A stretch of DNA of 64,000 nucleotides from Novosphingobium percolationis. Lineage in GTDB: Bacteria > Pseudomonadota > Alphaproteobacteria > Sphingomonadales > Sphingomonadaceae. Position 1 is the first letter of the stretch. Each line of letters starts with the position of its first letter. The position numbers were made by a program, and so were the translations under genes. Below the pieces are notes generated by a model. That model searched no databases and was not told the DNA's origin. It saw nothing but the letters and a program-made list of their open reading frames with translations. Positions 54,373 through 64,000 of the stretch are shown in pieces. Where the stretch lies: NCBI RefSeq assembly GCF_020179425.1, contig NZ_JAILYM010000005.1, positions 276,049-340,048 on the forward strand, written 5' to 3'.

Positions 54373-54844
54373 CCCTCCCCACGGACCGGGAGCAGGCATG
54401 GCCGGCTTCGCTTTCGCTCCTTCGGGGTCAGCCATATGGCCAAACCCCGACGCGACCGGTGCGGGTTCGGCTTCGCGGGGGCGCTGGATCTTCCAGTCGC
54501 ATGGGCGTTAAGCCCCAAGTCCCCGGGCAAACCCAGGCCAGAGCAACGGATGTGCGGATGTGGTGCGGTGGTTCAGCCGCGTGCATGCGCTTCGCGAAGG
54601 CCCCGACCGGGCAACGCAGGGGCCGCAATCGCCCATGCCATCCCCGGTCTCTCCCTTCACGAACATATCGCTACGGACCGGGCCGCAAGCGAGCCGCCGC
54701 CCGGGATCGAGCCGCCATCCGAACCAAGGCTGTGCCGGAACGGAGACAACGCCCCGTCCGGCCACTCGCCCAACGCGTTACCGCCCTTCCCTCGCGGCGC
54801 CCAGCAATGGCGCCCGCGCCGGTCGCGCAGGTCCGTCTCGCTTC

Positions 54845-56167
54845 CTAAGGCAAAACGTCCGGGTTCGCCGCCGGACGATCGGCCGTGCGCCAACGGCGCG
54901 CCGCGCGCCCCTCCATCCAGAACACCAGCGCGCTCGCTGCCGCCATGAACAGGAATGGCATGGCGGGGAAGTGGAAGCGTGACTGCCCTGAAAAGACCAC
55001 GCAGATCGCGCTCGGGTATGCGGCCATGGCGTAGGGGAGCAGCCACCAGTCGATGGCGCGCAGGGCCGCCCGCCGCCGCGCGCGCAAGGTCAGTGGCACC
55101 GCGAGCGTCGCCAGCGCCAGCACGGCCCAGTAGAGCGCCTGGTTGGCGGCGCGAATCAGCAGGAACGGCTCGGGACGATAGTGTCGCGCGCCGATTTCGT
55201 AGGCCCAGACGCCTTCGCCATCGGGCCCCCACAGCTTGAACAGCTTGCGCGGCATCAGCGCGGCGAATCGCATCGGGTGGGCCTTGATCCACGCCACGCC
55301 CAGCCGTCTGGCTTCGGCGTCATAGGCTAGTTCGGAAAGGCCGCGCCGCGCATCGAGCGCCTTCACCACCGGGTCCTCTGGCGTGAAGCCGCCTTGTGCG
55401 CTGTCGTTGTTGCCGGTCAGCAGGGTGATCCCGCCATTGGTGGAAACGGCCACGAAATGCCCCAGCGCGCGCTCGTTGCGCAGCGACCAGGGCAGCACCA
55501 CCAGCCCCGCCAGTGCCAGCACCGTGGCGCCGCGCAAGGCGAGGGCGGGAAGGCGTCGCAGCGCATCGCCCTCGCGCAGCAGCGCTATCCCTAGGAGGAG
55601 CGGTACGACCACCAGCGTCTGCGCCTTGACCAGCGTGGCAAGCCCCAGCACCAGCCCGGCCAGCAGCGTCCAGCCCCATCCGCTTCGCACCAGCAGCCAG
55701 CAACTCGCCAGCAGCAGTAGCGTGTAGAACACCTCGGTCAGGGCCAGCGGCACATACAGCGCGGCATTGGGATAGAGCGCATAGCCCAGCAGCGCCAGCC
55801 GGGCGGCGCTCTCCGATCCGGTGACTTTCCGCGCGAGGTCGAGCAGCAGCCAGCCCGACAGGAGCGCCGAGGCAAGGTTCAGCAGGCCGACGGTCCAGAT
55901 CGAAGCGCCCGCCAGACGGAACGCCACGGCCAGCGCCATCGGCCAGCCCGGCGGCCAATAGGCGGTGGCGTGGCCATCGTTCGCGAGATAGCCCAGCCCC
56001 GCGGCAAGGCTTACGGCGCGGGAGTAGTAGAAATTGGCGTCCGAGGTCGGCGTAACCACGAAGCTCATCGCCGCCAGCCGCAGACCTATCAGCAGCGCGA
56101 ACGAAATGGCCATGAACCGGGGGTGCAGCAACAGCCTTTGGAGCGGGGGCAGGTTGGCTTGGTCCAT
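54845..56167 (-). CDS. Membrane glycosyltransferase, GT39/ArnT-like
   Basis: The 440-residue product has about ten membrane segments. It resembles the PMT/ArnT glycosyltransferases that use a polyprenyl-phosphate sugar: the first loop shows TSDANFYYSRAVSLAAGLGY, with the acidic residue expected near the catalytic Asp, followed by YWPPGWPMALA. The acceptor is unknown, perhaps LPS or a glycolipid. I chose the ATG at 56167. It is divergent from the hydrolase operon (67-base gap). Confidence 0.82.
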   Translation of the reverse strand: MDQANLPPLQRLLLHPRFMAISFALLIGLRLAAMSFVVTPTSDANFYYSRAVSLAAGLGYLANDGHATAYWPPGWPMALAVAFRLAGASIWTVGLLNLASALLSGWLLLDLARKVTGSESAARLALLGYALYPNAALYVPLALTEVFYTLLLLASCWLLVRSGWGWTLLAGLVLGLATLVKAQTLVVVPLLLGIALLREGDALRRLPALALRGATVLALAGLVVLPWSLRNERALGHFVAVSTNGGITLLTGNNDSAQGGFTPEDPVVKALDARRGLSELAYDAEARRLGVAWIKAHPMRFAALMPRKLFKLWGPDGEGVWAYEIGARHYRPEPFLLIRAANQALYWAVLALATLAVPLTLRARRRAALRAIDWWLLPYAMAAYPSAICVVFSGQSRFHFPAMPFLFMAAASALVFWMEGRAARRWRTADRPAANPDVLP

Positions 56168-56234
56168 GGTACGCCAGTCTCGCAGCTTGGCGTAAACATA
56201 GCGTTGTTGCGCCAAACCCGATAGGCAAGCGACC

Positions 56235-57002
56235 ATGACCGTCGACCAGATCGTGCCCGTCCAGTACGTCGCAGGCCCGCACGGCCTGCGCCTCGCCCAC
56301 CGTTTCCTGGCTGGCACCGAACCTGCGCTGGTGTTCCTGCCGGGGTACATGTCCGATATGGCGGGCGGCAAGGCCGAGGCGGTGCTGGCCCATGCCGCAG
56401 CGACGAATCGCGCCTGCCTGCTGCTCGACTATTCGGGCTGCGGCCTGTCCGAAGGCGCTTTTGCCGAGGGCACGCTTTCGCGCTGGCGGGACGAGGTCGT
56501 GGCGCTGATCGCTGCCTTGGGCATCGACCGCGCGGTGCTGTGCGGTTCGTCGATGGGGGGCTGGCTGATGCTGCTGGTCGCGCGCGCCCTGCCGCAGACG
56601 GTGCGGGCGCTCGTCGGGATCGCCGCCGCGCCCGATTTCACCGACTGGGGTTTCGACGCTGCGCAAAAGGCGGCGCTGGCTGCGGGGCAGACGCTGTTCG
56701 AGGACAACCCCTACGGTCCCGAACCGACCCCCACCTACGCCGCGTTCTGGCGCGATGGCCAAGCCCAGCTTCAGCTCGACGGCGCAATCCCCTTCGACGG
56801 GCCGGTCCGCCTGATCCACGGGCAGGCCGACGCGGACGTGTCGTGGGAGACCTCGCTGCGCCACGCCGCCGCCCTGCGTTCAGCGGACGTGCAGGTCCAT
56901 CTGATCAAGGACGGCGACCACCGCCTCTCGCGGCCGCAGGATATCGCCCTGCTGCTGCACACGCTCGACGAGCTTGTCGGGGCGCTTGCAGGCGGGGCAT
57001 GA
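56235..57002 (+). CDS. Alpha/beta-hydrolase
   Basis: The 255-residue product has the alpha/beta-hydrolase fold with an oxyanion segment FLPGYMSDM and nucleophile Ser in GSSMGG. A likely acid is D in GQADADV and the catalytic His in KDGDHRLS. Close families include ABHD10-type thioesterases. It is first in a three-gene operon whose genes overlap by ATGA. Confidence 0.87.
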   Translation: MTVDQIVPVQYVAGPHGLRLAHRFLAGTEPALVFLPGYMSDMAGGKAEAVLAHAAATNRACLLLDYSGCGLSEGAFAEGTLSRWRDEVVALIAALGIDRAVLCGSSMGGWLMLLVARALPQTVRALVGIAAAPDFTDWGFDAAQKAALAAGQTLFEDNPYGPEPTPTYAAFWRDGQAQLQLDGAIPFDGPVRLIHGQADADVSWETSLRHAAALRSADVQVHLIKDGDHRLSRPQDIALLLHTLDELVGALAGGA

Positions 57003-57940
57003 AGGACGCTGACACGCCGATGATCTTCCCGCTTCCCCTCTTCGCCGCGCTGGCCATGCCGCTTCCCCAGGCCTCGGCGGCCATGATGCAGATCGGCCCC
57101 AATCCCTCGCCGCAGCAGGCCTCGCCGCTGCCGATCTCGCGCCGCCGCCGCATCGTCGAGACCGCGCCCGCCGCAGAGCCTGCCGCAGCGAAGCAGCAGA
57201 TGCCCGACCGGCTGGCCGCCTGCCTTGCCACCGGCGCCAAGGATCTGACCGCGGGACTCGCGTCGGCGCGGCTGTGGCGCGACGATGCGAAAACCGATTT
57301 CGAGCGCACCCGCGCCAACCAGTGCCTGGGCCTGCTGCTCAACGAAAGCGGCGACTATGCCGGGGCGGAGACCGCCTTTGGCGCCGCCATCGCCGCGATT
57401 CCGCCCGAACAGGCGACATCCTCGCTTCAGCTCCTTGCCATGGCGGGCAATGCCGCGCTGGCAGGCGGGGAAGCGGACAAGGCGGTCGGCTGGTTCGACA
57501 AGGCCGTCGCGCTCAAGGCCGGGGCCGACAACGCGACGCTGGGGGGCATCCAGGCCGATCGCGCCCGCGCGCTGGTCGCCGCCGGGCGCATGGCCGAAGC
57601 GGGTGGTGCACTCGATGAAGCGCACCGCCTCGCCCCCGACGATCCCGAAGGCTGGCTGCTGTCGGCCACGCTCGCCCGCCGCAACGGCGACCTGCCGCGC
57701 GCGCAACGCGACATCGAGATCGCCGCCAACCTCGATCCGCGCGATCCGGCGATCGGGCTGGAGGCGGGCGTCATCGCCGTGCTCGACGGGCGCGATGCCG
57801 CTGCGATGAAATCGTGGGACTCGGTGATCCGCACCGCGCCCGACGGCCCCGAGGCCAAGACCGCGCGCGGCTACCTTGAACAACTGGGGCCTGCTCCCAC
57901 ATCGGGCGCACCCGCAGCGGAAAAGAAAGCGACTCCATGA
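56999..57940 (+). CDS. Exported TPR-repeat protein
   Basis: The 313-residue product has a likely signal peptide (about residues 1-28, ending PQASAAM), a Pro/Arg-rich linker and several TPR units ([67 protein letters not shown]). It probably binds partner proteins in the periplasm. It overlaps the hydrolase stop and the next start by four bases each. Confidence 0.8.
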   Translation: MKDADTPMIFPLPLFAALAMPLPQASAAMMQIGPNPSPQQASPLPISRRRRIVETAPAAEPAAAKQQMPDRLAACLATGAKDLTAGLASARLWRDDAKTDFERTRANQCLGLLLNESGDYAGAETAFGAAIAAIPPEQATSSLQLLAMAGNAALAGGEADKAVGWFDKAVALKAGADNATLGGIQADRARALVAAGRMAEAGGALDEAHRLAPDDPEGWLLSATLARRNGDLPRAQRDIEIAANLDPRDPAIGLEAGVIAVLDGRDAAAMKSWDSVIRTAPDGPEAKTARGYLEQLGPAPTSGAPAAEKKATP

Positions 57941-58929
57941 AGCTCTCCGTCCTCGATCTGGTCCCCGTGGTCGAGGGCGGCACCGTCGCCCAGGCCCTCG
58001 CCGATGCCGCCGCGCTGGCGCAAGTGGCCGAGGCCTGCGGATACAACCGCTACTGGGTGGCAGAGCACCACGGCATGGAAGGGATCGCCAGCGCGGCGGT
58101 CGCGGTCACGCTGGCGCATATCGGCCATGCCACCCGCACCATCCGCATCGGCGCGGGCGGCATCATGCTGCCCAACCACAACCCGCTGGTGATCGCCGAG
58201 CAGTTCGGCACATTGGATGCGCTGTTTCCGGGGCGCATCGACCTCGGCCTGGGCCGCGCGCCGGGGGCCGACCAGCGTATCGTCCAGGCCTTGCGCAAGG
58301 ACGTGAACCGCGCTGCCGAGCACTTCGGCGACGACGTGTTTGAGCTTCAGCTGCAGTTTGCAGGCGACAAGCGCCTGCCGTTGCAGGCCACCCCCGGCCT
58401 TGGCGCGGCGCCCCGGTTGTGGATTCTCGGCTCCAGCCTTTTCGGCGCGCAGCTCGCGGCGATGCTGGGCCTGCCCTATGCCTTCGCCTCGCACTTCGCG
58501 CCCGACCATCTCGATGCGGCACTGAAGATGTACCGCGAGCGCTTCACCCCTTCGGCCGCATTGGACAAGCCATACGTCATGGCCGCGATTAACGTGATCG
58601 CTGCGCCGACCGACGAGGAAGCCGTGCTGCTCGCATCATCGATGGACCAGAGCTTCGTGCGTCTGCGCACCGGCAGCCCCGGCAAGCTGCCGCCGCCGGT
58701 GCCCGGCTATCGCGACACCTTGCCGCCGCAGGCCGAGGCGATGCTGGCGCACATGCGGCAGGTGTCCGCGATCGGGAGCCCTGCCACCGTGCGCGAGCGG
58801 CTGGAAGCGTTCCAGGCCCGCACCGGTGCGGACGAGCTGATCGTTTCGGGCTCGACCTTCGATCCCGCGTTGCGCCGCCGCTCGCTGGAACTGACCATGG
58901 AAGCCGTTCAAGGCCTTGTCGCGGCCTAG
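57937..58929 (+). CDS. Luciferase-like flavin monooxygenase
   Basis: The 330-residue product is an LLM-class (bacterial luciferase-like) TIM-barrel enzyme using reduced flavin: it opens with [15 protein letters not shown] and has [32 protein letters not shown] and [11 protein letters not shown]. Members oxidise alkanes, sulfur compounds and other substrates; this one's is unknown. It ends the operon, followed by 172 bases of regulatory sequence. Confidence 0.88.
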   Translation: MKLSVLDLVPVVEGGTVAQALADAAALAQVAEACGYNRYWVAEHHGMEGIASAAVAVTLAHIGHATRTIRIGAGGIMLPNHNPLVIAEQFGTLDALFPGRIDLGLGRAPGADQRIVQALRKDVNRAAEHFGDDVFELQLQFAGDKRLPLQATPGLGAAPRLWILGSSLFGAQLAAMLGLPYAFASHFAPDHLDAALKMYRERFTPSAALDKPYVMAAINVIAAPTDEEAVLLASSMDQSFVRLRTGSPGKLPPPVPGYRDTLPPQAEAMLAHMRQVSAIGSPATVRERLEAFQARTGADELIVSGSTFDPALRRRSLELTMEAVQGLVAA

Positions 58930-59010
58930 GCATTGGCCCGGAGCGGTGCGCGGCATGGGCTGTTAAGGCGTGCGGTACGAGTTTCTTCGTCTTGCGGTCG
59001 CGCAACGACA

Positions 59011-59043
59011 GTTCTAGGATAAGAACTAATAGTGCGAACTATT
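59011..59043. promoter_or_regulatory. Two palindromes before the glutamate dehydrogenase gene
   Basis: GTTCT-AGGATA-AGAAC (59011-59026) and AATAGT-GCGA-ACTATT (59028-59043) lie side by side, 59 to 91 bases before the ATG at 59102. This A/T-rich region is the likely promoter, and the symmetry fits regulator binding. Which regulator is unknown. Confidence 0.4.
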
Positions 59044-59101
59044 GTCATAAAATTATAACGGCGCGACCACGCGACTGCGCCTTTCAGCGGGATAGAACGC
59101 C

Positions 59102-62100
59102 ATGGCCACCCAGTCCGCCCCTTCGTCCTCCGCCGAGCCGGCGCTGTTGGCCCACACGCTGGCCAGCCGCTTCGCCGCCGCGCTGTTGCCTGCCGAACAG
59201 GCCGATTTCGATGCCGAGCGGCTGGCGCAGGCGGCGACCTTCACGATGATCGCGGCGCATCGGCGGCGGGGCAGCGAACCGTCGATGGCGATCGAAAGCG
59301 TCGGCGGTAGCGAGACCAGCAGCCGTTACCTGCGCATCGCCGTGGTCAACGACGACATGCCCTTCCTCGTCGATTCGATCACCGCCACGATTGCCGCGCA
59401 GGGTCTGTCGATCGACCGGCTGGTGCACCCCGTGGTTGCGGTGCGCCGCGATGGCGAGGGCCATCTGATCGCGTTCCCGGATGGCGAGGCGCCGGGAGAG
59501 ATCCGCGAATCGGTGGTATATCTTGAAACCGAACGTGCGGATGCCAAGGCGCGCCGCGACCTGACCAACGCGCTGGCGGCCACGCTTGCGGATGTCCATG
59601 CCGCCGTCGCCGACTGGTCGCGCATGCAGGCCGCGATGCAGGAGGACGCGCGGCGCCTTGCCGATCCCGAAGGCGCGGCGCTGCTGCGCTGGCTGGCGGA
59701 CGGGATGCTGACCCAGCTGGGCCATGTCTCCCGCCGTCGCGATGGCAGCGAGGACGACCGGCTGGGCATCTGCCGCGCCAGCGACCAACCGCTGCTCGCG
59801 CCTTCGTCCTACGAGCGCGCCTTTGCCTGGTTCGAAAGCGGTGGCGAACGCGGCGCGGGTCGCGCCCCGCTGATCGTCAAGGCCAACCGTATCGCGCGCG
59901 TCCATCGCCGCGTGCCGCTCGACCTGTTCATCGCGCCCGTGATCGAGGGCGGGCAGGTGGTCGCGCTGTCCGTCCATGCGGGTGTGTGGACCAGCGCCGC
60001 GCTCGCCGCCGCGCCCGACCGCATCCCGCGCATGCGCACCCAGCTCGCCGACCTGATGGCGCAGTTCGGCTTCGCCGCCTCCGGCCATGCGGGCAAGGCG
60101 CTGGTCCATGCGCTGACCGCGCTGCCGCACGACCTGCTGATCGGGTTCGACGACGCCGACCTCGCGCGCATCGCCACCACGATGATGAGCCTGGTCGACC
60201 GCCCGCGCCCGCGCCTCGCGCTGGTGCGCGCGCCGCTCGCGCGGCATCTGTTCGCCTTCGTCTGGCTGCCGCGCGACGTGCAGTCGACCGAAGTGCGGTT
60301 GCAGGTCAAGGCCATGCTCGAAGCCGCGAGCGGCGCGCAGGTGCTCGACTGGAGCCTGCAGGTCGAAGGCGGCACGCTGGCCATGATGCGCTTCGTGCTC
60401 GACATCCGCGACGGGCAGGACGTGCCCGACGAAGCCACTTTGGATGCGGCGCTGCAGGCCATGGTGCGCGGCTGGGCGGGCGCGGTCGAGGCCGAGCTGG
60501 CCCGAACCGAGGATCCGGCCCGCGCCGCTGCGCTCGCCGCGCGCTATGCCGAAGGATTCCCGGTGGGCTACCGCTCCGCGCAGGGCCCGGCGGAAGCGGC
60601 GGGCGACATCCGCGTGCTGCGCGGCCTCAACGGCGCCAATGCCCCACGCCGCGCGGTGCGCCTGCACCGGCTGGCGGGCGAGGAAGGCCTGCGGCTCAAG
60701 CTCTACCAGCGCGAAGGCGCGATCGTGCTGTCGGACGCCGTGCCGGTGCTCGAAAACTTCGGCTTCCGCGTGCTGGAGGAAGTGCCGACCGCGCTCGACA
60801 AGGGGCGGCTGGGCTTCATTCACGATTTCCTTGTCGGCACGCCGCCTGACAGCCAGGTCGACGATCTTCTGACGCGCGCGCCCGCGATCGAGGCGTCGCT
60901 GGCCGCCGTGCTCAACGTCGCGGCCGAGGACGATGCCTTCAACCGGCTGATCGTGGCGGTGGGGCTCTCCGCGCGCGAGGCGAACTGGCTGCGCGCGTGG
61001 TTCCGCTACCTGCGCCAGACCGGGCTGTCGTTCACCATCCAGACCGTGGTCGATGCACTGCGTCATGCGCCGCAGGTCACCCGCGGCCTCGTCGCGCTGT
61101 TTACCGCGCGGCACGACCCGGCGTTCAAGGGCGAGCGCGGGGCCGCCGAAGCCGATGCCGCAGACGCGATCCGCAGCGGCCTCGCCAATGTCGCGGCGAT
61201 CAACGACGATCGCCTGTTGCGCGCCTTCCGTGCCGTGGTCGAAGCGGTGCTGCGCACCAATGCCTTTGCCCCGGCGGGTGAGGAAGCGCTGGCCTTCAAG
61301 ATCGATTCTGCGCTCGTGCCCGGCCTGCCCAAGCCGGTGCCCTGGCGCGAGATCTTCGTCTATTCGCCCCGCGTCGAAGGTATCCACCTGCGCGCAGGGC
61401 CGGTGGCGCGCGGGGGCCTGCGCTGGTCCGACCGGCGCGACGACTTCCGCACCGAGATCCTCGGGCTGATGAAGGCGCAGCGCGTGAAGAACGCGGTGAT
61501 CGTGCCGACCGGGGCCAAGGGCGGCTTCTATCCCAAGCAGTTGCCCGATCCGGTGCGAGACCGCGAAGGCTGGCTGGCAGAGGGCAAGGGCAGCTACCAG
61601 GCCTTCATCCGCACGCTGCTGTCGATCACCGACAACATTGTCGAAGGCGCGGTGGTCCACCCGGCGGGCGTCGTCATCCGCGATGGCGATGATCCCTACT
61701 TCGTGGTTGCGGCGGACAAGGGCACGGCCACGTTCTCCGACGTCGCCAACGCGATTGCGGCCGAACGCGGCTTCTGGCTCGACGATGCCTTCGCCAGCGG
61801 CGGGTCGAAGGGCTATGACCACAAGGCCATGGGCATCACCGCCAAGGGCGCCTGGCTCTCGGTACGCCGCCATTTCCTTGAAATGGGCGTGGACGTGCAG
61901 GCAGAGCCCGTGCGCGTGGCGGGTTGCGGCGACATGTCTGGCGACGTGTTCGGCAACGGCATGCTGCTCAGCCAGTCGATCAGGCTGGTCGCCGCGTTCG
62001 ATCATCGCCACGTGTTCCTCGATCCCGATCCCGATCCGGCGGCAAGCTGGGCCGAACGCGCGCGGATGTTCGCGCTGCCGCGTTCGAGCTGGGACGATTA

Positions 62101-63787
62101 CGACAAGGGCCTGATCTCCCAAGGTGGCGGCGTCTTCCCGCGCACGATGAAGGCGATCCCGCTCTCCCCGCAGGTGCAGGCGATGCTGGGTGTGTCGGTG
62201 GCCGAGAGCGACCCCGATTCGCTGATTTCGCTGATCCTGCAAAGCCCGGTCGATCTGCTGTGGTTCGGCGGCATCGGCACCTATGTCCGCGCCAGCCACC
62301 AGAACAACGTCGAGGTCGGCGATCCTGCCAACGATGCGGTCCGCGTCACCGCGAATGAAGTTCGCGCCAAGGTGATCGGCGAGGGCGCGAACCTGGGCAC
62401 GACGCAGGCCGCACGCATCGAATTCGCGCTCCACGGGGGCCGCATCAACACCGACTTCATCGACAATTCGGCTGGCGTCGATTGCTCGGACCACGAGGTC
62501 AATATCAAGATCGCGCTGGCCGCGGCCAAGCGCGCCGGGCGGCTCGACGAGGACGGCCGCGTCAAGCTGCTGGTCGAGATGACCGATGCGGTCGCGCATC
62601 TTGTGCTGGAGGACAACCGGCTGCAGGCGCTGGGCCTGTCGATCGCCGAGCGCGGCGGCGCAGCGGCGGTGCCTGCCTTCGCGCGGGTGATCGACGTGCT
62701 GGAAGAAGGCGGTGACCTCGACCGCAGGACCGAGGGGCTGGCACTGCCTGAGGACTATGCCCGGCGTGCAGGGGCCGGGCTGGGCCTCACCCGGCCCGAA
62801 CTGGCGGTGCTGGTGTCGAGCGCCAAGCTGGTGCTGCAGCGTGCGCTGGAGGACAGCGCGGTGGTCGACGATCCGGTGATGGAAGTCGAGTTGCTCGCCG
62901 CCTTCCCGTCGCAGATGCAGGAGCGGTTCGAGACCGATATCGTCCACCATCGCCTGCGCCGCGAAATCATCGCCACCAAGCTGGCCAACCGCATCGTCAA
63001 CCGCATGGGGCCGGTCCATCCGTTCGAGCTGATGGAGGAGGAAGGCTGCACGCTGGCGCAGGTCGCTGCCGCCTTCGTCGCGGCGGAACGGCTGCTCGAC
63101 CTGCCCGAAACCTGGCGCCTGCTCGACGAGACGGCGATGGCCGAAGATCAGCGCATCGCGATGTTCGAGCGTGTCGCGCGCGCGCTGCGCGGTCATGTCG
63201 CCGACGTGTTGCGCGCCGGGCGTGGCACGATGTCGCCCGATGCGCTGATCGAGGATCTGGCGGGCGGCGTGGGCCTGCTCTCGCACACGGCGGCAGAGCT
63301 TCTGCGCGGAGAGGCGCAGGCGCAGGCGCGCCGGATGCGGCAGGATCTTGCTGCGCAGGGCGTGCCGCAGGACATCGTCGCGCGGGTCGCGCACCTGTTC
63401 GATCTCGATGGCGCGATCGGCCTCGCCCATCTTGCGGGCGAGCTGAACGTCGATGCCGCGCGGCTGACCGGCGCTTTCGCCGATCTCGGCGCGGGGCTGG
63501 GACTGGACTGGGCGCAGCAGGCGGCGGCCCGCGCGAATCCATCGGACACGTGGGAGCGCCTGCTCGTGTCGGGGCTGGCGCGCGATTTCCAGCAGATGCG
63601 GCTCGATTTCCTCGCGCGAAAGGGCGGGGGAGACCCCGATGGCGCGGTTGCCAGCTGGTTTGCCGCGCACGAAGTGCCGGTGCGCCAGTTCCGTGCGCTG
63701 ATCGCGCGGGCGCAAGCCAATCCGGTGCCAGCCCCCGCCATGCTCGCCCAGATCGCCAGCCAGGCGCGCACGCTTCTGGCGCGGTGA
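59102..63787 (+). CDS. NAD-specific glutamate dehydrogenase, large (L_180-type)
   Basis: The 1561-residue enzyme converts glutamate to 2-oxoglutarate and ammonia with NAD, feeding carbon and nitrogen metabolism. It belongs to the large GDH class of about 1600 residues: an ACT-like N-terminal part (NDDMPFLVDSITATIAAQGLSI), then the catalytic core around residue 740-820 (RAGPVARGGLRWSDRRDDFRTEI and PTGAKGGFYPKQLP), and a long helical C-terminal part. Length is normal for the class. It is read alone; a candidate regulator site precedes it. Confidence 0.95.
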   Translation: MATQSAPSSSAEPALLAHTLASRFAAALLPAEQADFDAERLAQAATFTMIAAHRRRGSEPSMAIESVGGSETSSRYLRIAVVNDDMPFLVDSITATIAAQGLSIDRLVHPVVAVRRDGEGHLIAFPDGEAPGEIRESVVYLETERADAKARRDLTNALAATLADVHAAVADWSRMQAAMQEDARRLADPEGAALLRWLADGMLTQLGHVSRRRDGSEDDRLGICRASDQPLLAPSSYERAFAWFESGGERGAGRAPLIVKANRIARVHRRVPLDLFIAPVIEGGQVVALSVHAGVWTSAALAAAPDRIPRMRTQLADLMAQFGFAASGHAGKALVHALTALPHDLLIGFDDADLARIATTMMSLVDRPRPRLALVRAPLARHLFAFVWLPRDVQSTEVRLQVKAMLEAASGAQVLDWSLQVEGGTLAMMRFVLDIRDGQDVPDEATLDAALQAMVRGWAGAVEAELARTEDPARAAALAARYAEGFPVGYRSAQGPAEAAGDIRVLRGLNGANAPRRAVRLHRLAGEEGLRLKLYQREGAIVLSDAVPVLENFGFRVLEEVPTALDKGRLGFIHDFLVGTPPDSQVDDLLTRAPAIEASLAAVLNVAAEDDAFNRLIVAVGLSAREANWLRAWFRYLRQTGLSFTIQTVVDALRHAPQVTRGLVALFTARHDPAFKGERGAAEADAADAIRSGLANVAAINDDRLLRAFRAVVEAVLRTNAFAPAGEEALAFKIDSALVPGLPKPVPWREIFVYSPRVEGIHLRAGPVARGGLRWSDRRDDFRTEILGLMKAQRVKNAVIVPTGAKGGFYPKQLPDPVRDREGWLAEGKGSYQAFIRTLLSITDNIVEGAVVHPAGVVIRDGDDPYFVVAADKGTATFSDVANAIAAERGFWLDDAFASGGSKGYDHKAMGITAKGAWLSVRRHFLEMGVDVQAEPVRVAGCGDMSGDVFGNGMLLSQSIRLVAAFDHRHVFLDPDPDPAASWAERARMFALPRSSWDDYDKGLISQGGGVFPRTMKAIPLSPQVQAMLGVSVAESDPDSLISLILQSPVDLLWFGGIGTYVRASHQNNVEVGDPANDAVRVTANEVRAKVIGEGANLGTTQAARIEFALHGGRINTDFIDNSAGVDCSDHEVNIKIALAAAKRAGRLDEDGRVKLLVEMTDAVAHLVLEDNRLQALGLSIAERGGAAAVPAFARVIDVLEEGGDLDRRTEGLALPEDYARRAGAGLGLTRPELAVLVSSAKLVLQRALEDSAVVDDPVMEVELLAAFPSQMQERFETDIVHHRLRREIIATKLANRIVNRMGPVHPFELMEEEGCTLAQVAAAFVAAERLLDLPETWRLLDETAMAEDQRIAMFERVARALRGHVADVLRAGRGTMSPDALIEDLAGGVGLLSHTAAELLRGEAQAQARRMRQDLAAQGVPQDIVARVAHLFDLDGAIGLAHLAGELNVDAARLTGAFADLGAGLGLDWAQQAAARANPSDTWERLLVSGLARDFQQMRLDFLARKGGGDPDGAVASWFAAHEVPVRQFRALIARAQANPVPAPAMLAQIASQARTLLAR

Positions 63788-63874
63788 TCTTTGCAGGAAT
63801 GGACTTTTTGACAACGCTCAGTTGACGCGCCCGCCTTTTTTGCCAAATCCCGCGCAACACGTGGAGGATTTCGG

Positions 63875-64000
63875 ATGGAAAAGGCGGACGTAGTCATTGT
63901 CGGAGCGGGTCACGGTGGCGCGCAGGCGGCCATCGCGCTGCGGCAGAACGGTTTCGAGGGCTCGATCCTCGTGCTGGGGCGCGAGCCGGAACTGCCGTAC
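63875..64000 (+). CDS. Ferredoxin-reductase-like flavoprotein, 3' end outside window
   Basis: Only the first 42 residues are present. They begin [19 protein letters not shown], an FAD-binding Rossmann motif with the GAGHGG variant, then [20 protein letters not shown]. This is the opening of ferredoxin/rubredoxin reductases that feed Rieske or P450 oxygenases. A GGAGG site lies before the ATG. Such a reductase could serve the oxygenases far to the left, which lack their own. Confidence 0.8.
   Translation, partial: MEKADVVIVGAGHGGAQAAIALRQNGFEGSILVLGREPELPY

Larger units (their letters stand above)
54079..54844. other. 766-base non-coding region with hairpins and candidate promoter
   Basis: No open frame here shows a known protein; several frames are open only because of high GC content. 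The left third holds a terminator-like hairpin and REP-like inverted repeats. A near-consensus promoter at 54344 points right into the empty part. The remaining 54380-54844 shows no feature I can name. A small RNA or a remnant is possible. Confidence 0.6.

Noticed and set aside
54436..54948. A 170-residue plus-strand frame in the non-coding island
   Set aside because: It is Pro/Arg-rich with no domain and runs into the antisense of the glycosyltransferase gene.
59084..63814. A 1576-residue open frame on the minus strand across the glutamate dehydrogenase gene
   Set aside because: It is the antisense shadow of a high-GC gene: His/Arg/Gly-rich with no recognisable domain, while the plus strand encodes a full known enzyme.

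Overview
The window is a GC-rich chromosomal segment of an alphaproteobacterium, most likely a sphingomonad (Novosphingobium-like). The call rests on CtrA with Asp51, the hisS-prfA-prmC-DUF4167 gene order, an lptB-rpoN pair, a large NAD-dependent glutamate dehydrogenase of about 1560 residues, a TonB-dependent receptor beside a multi-oxygenase catabolic cluster, and many single-component Rieske oxygenase alpha subunits. I found no rRNA, tRNA, CRISPR array, transposase or integrase.

Layout. (1) 1-8404: the end of an acyl-CoA dehydrogenase, then leftward housekeeping genes: metK, lnt, a DUF4167 gene, and an overlapping hisS-prfA-prmC operon. (2) 8575-26216: an accessory catabolic region. It holds four Rieske oxygenase alpha subunits, an FAD dehydrogenase broken by a 2-base repeat contraction, an MDR reductase, NIPSNAP-, VOC-, ABM- and NmrA-type small enzymes, three consecutive SnoaL/NTF2-like proteins, two paralogous TetR regulators, a TonB-dependent receptor and an MFS transporter. 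The substrate cannot be read from the sequence; an aromatic or polycyclic compound is the natural guess. No ferredoxin lies in the cluster. A ferredoxin-reductase-like flavoprotein begins at the far right edge. (3) 26305-36231: an M61 peptidase, a DUF1345 membrane protein, ppa, a TldD/PmbA protein, lptB, rpoN, a glycine-zipper lipoprotein and an L,D-transpeptidase.

(4) 36232-42479 is the most striking part: a tight leftward operon of four genes. The first encodes one 858-residue chain with an FAD/NAD(P) reductase, two cyclic-nucleotide-binding domains and four [4Fe-4S] clusters. Next come a b-type membrane protein, a membrane-anchored decaheme c-type cytochrome with an N-terminal FHA domain, and a CpdA-like metallophosphoesterase. 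Together they look like an NAD(P)H-to-periplasm electron conduit controlled by a cyclic nucleotide and by protein phosphorylation. A CcmI/CycH-like TPR protein is divergently transcribed next to it and could help mature the cytochrome.

(5) 43992-64000: ctrA with a palindromic leader, trmB, an SDR, several unknown or small proteins, a TrhO-type tRNA hydroxylase, an acyl-CoA synthetase, an M20 peptidase with a DUF1289 gene, an RhlE-like helicase with a perfect palindrome in its leader, a 766-base non-coding stretch with REP-like hairpins and a near-consensus promoter, a membrane glycosyltransferase, an overlapping hydrolase-TPR-luciferase-like operon, the giant NAD-glutamate dehydrogenase, and the first 42 residues of a ferredoxin-reductase-like flavoprotein.
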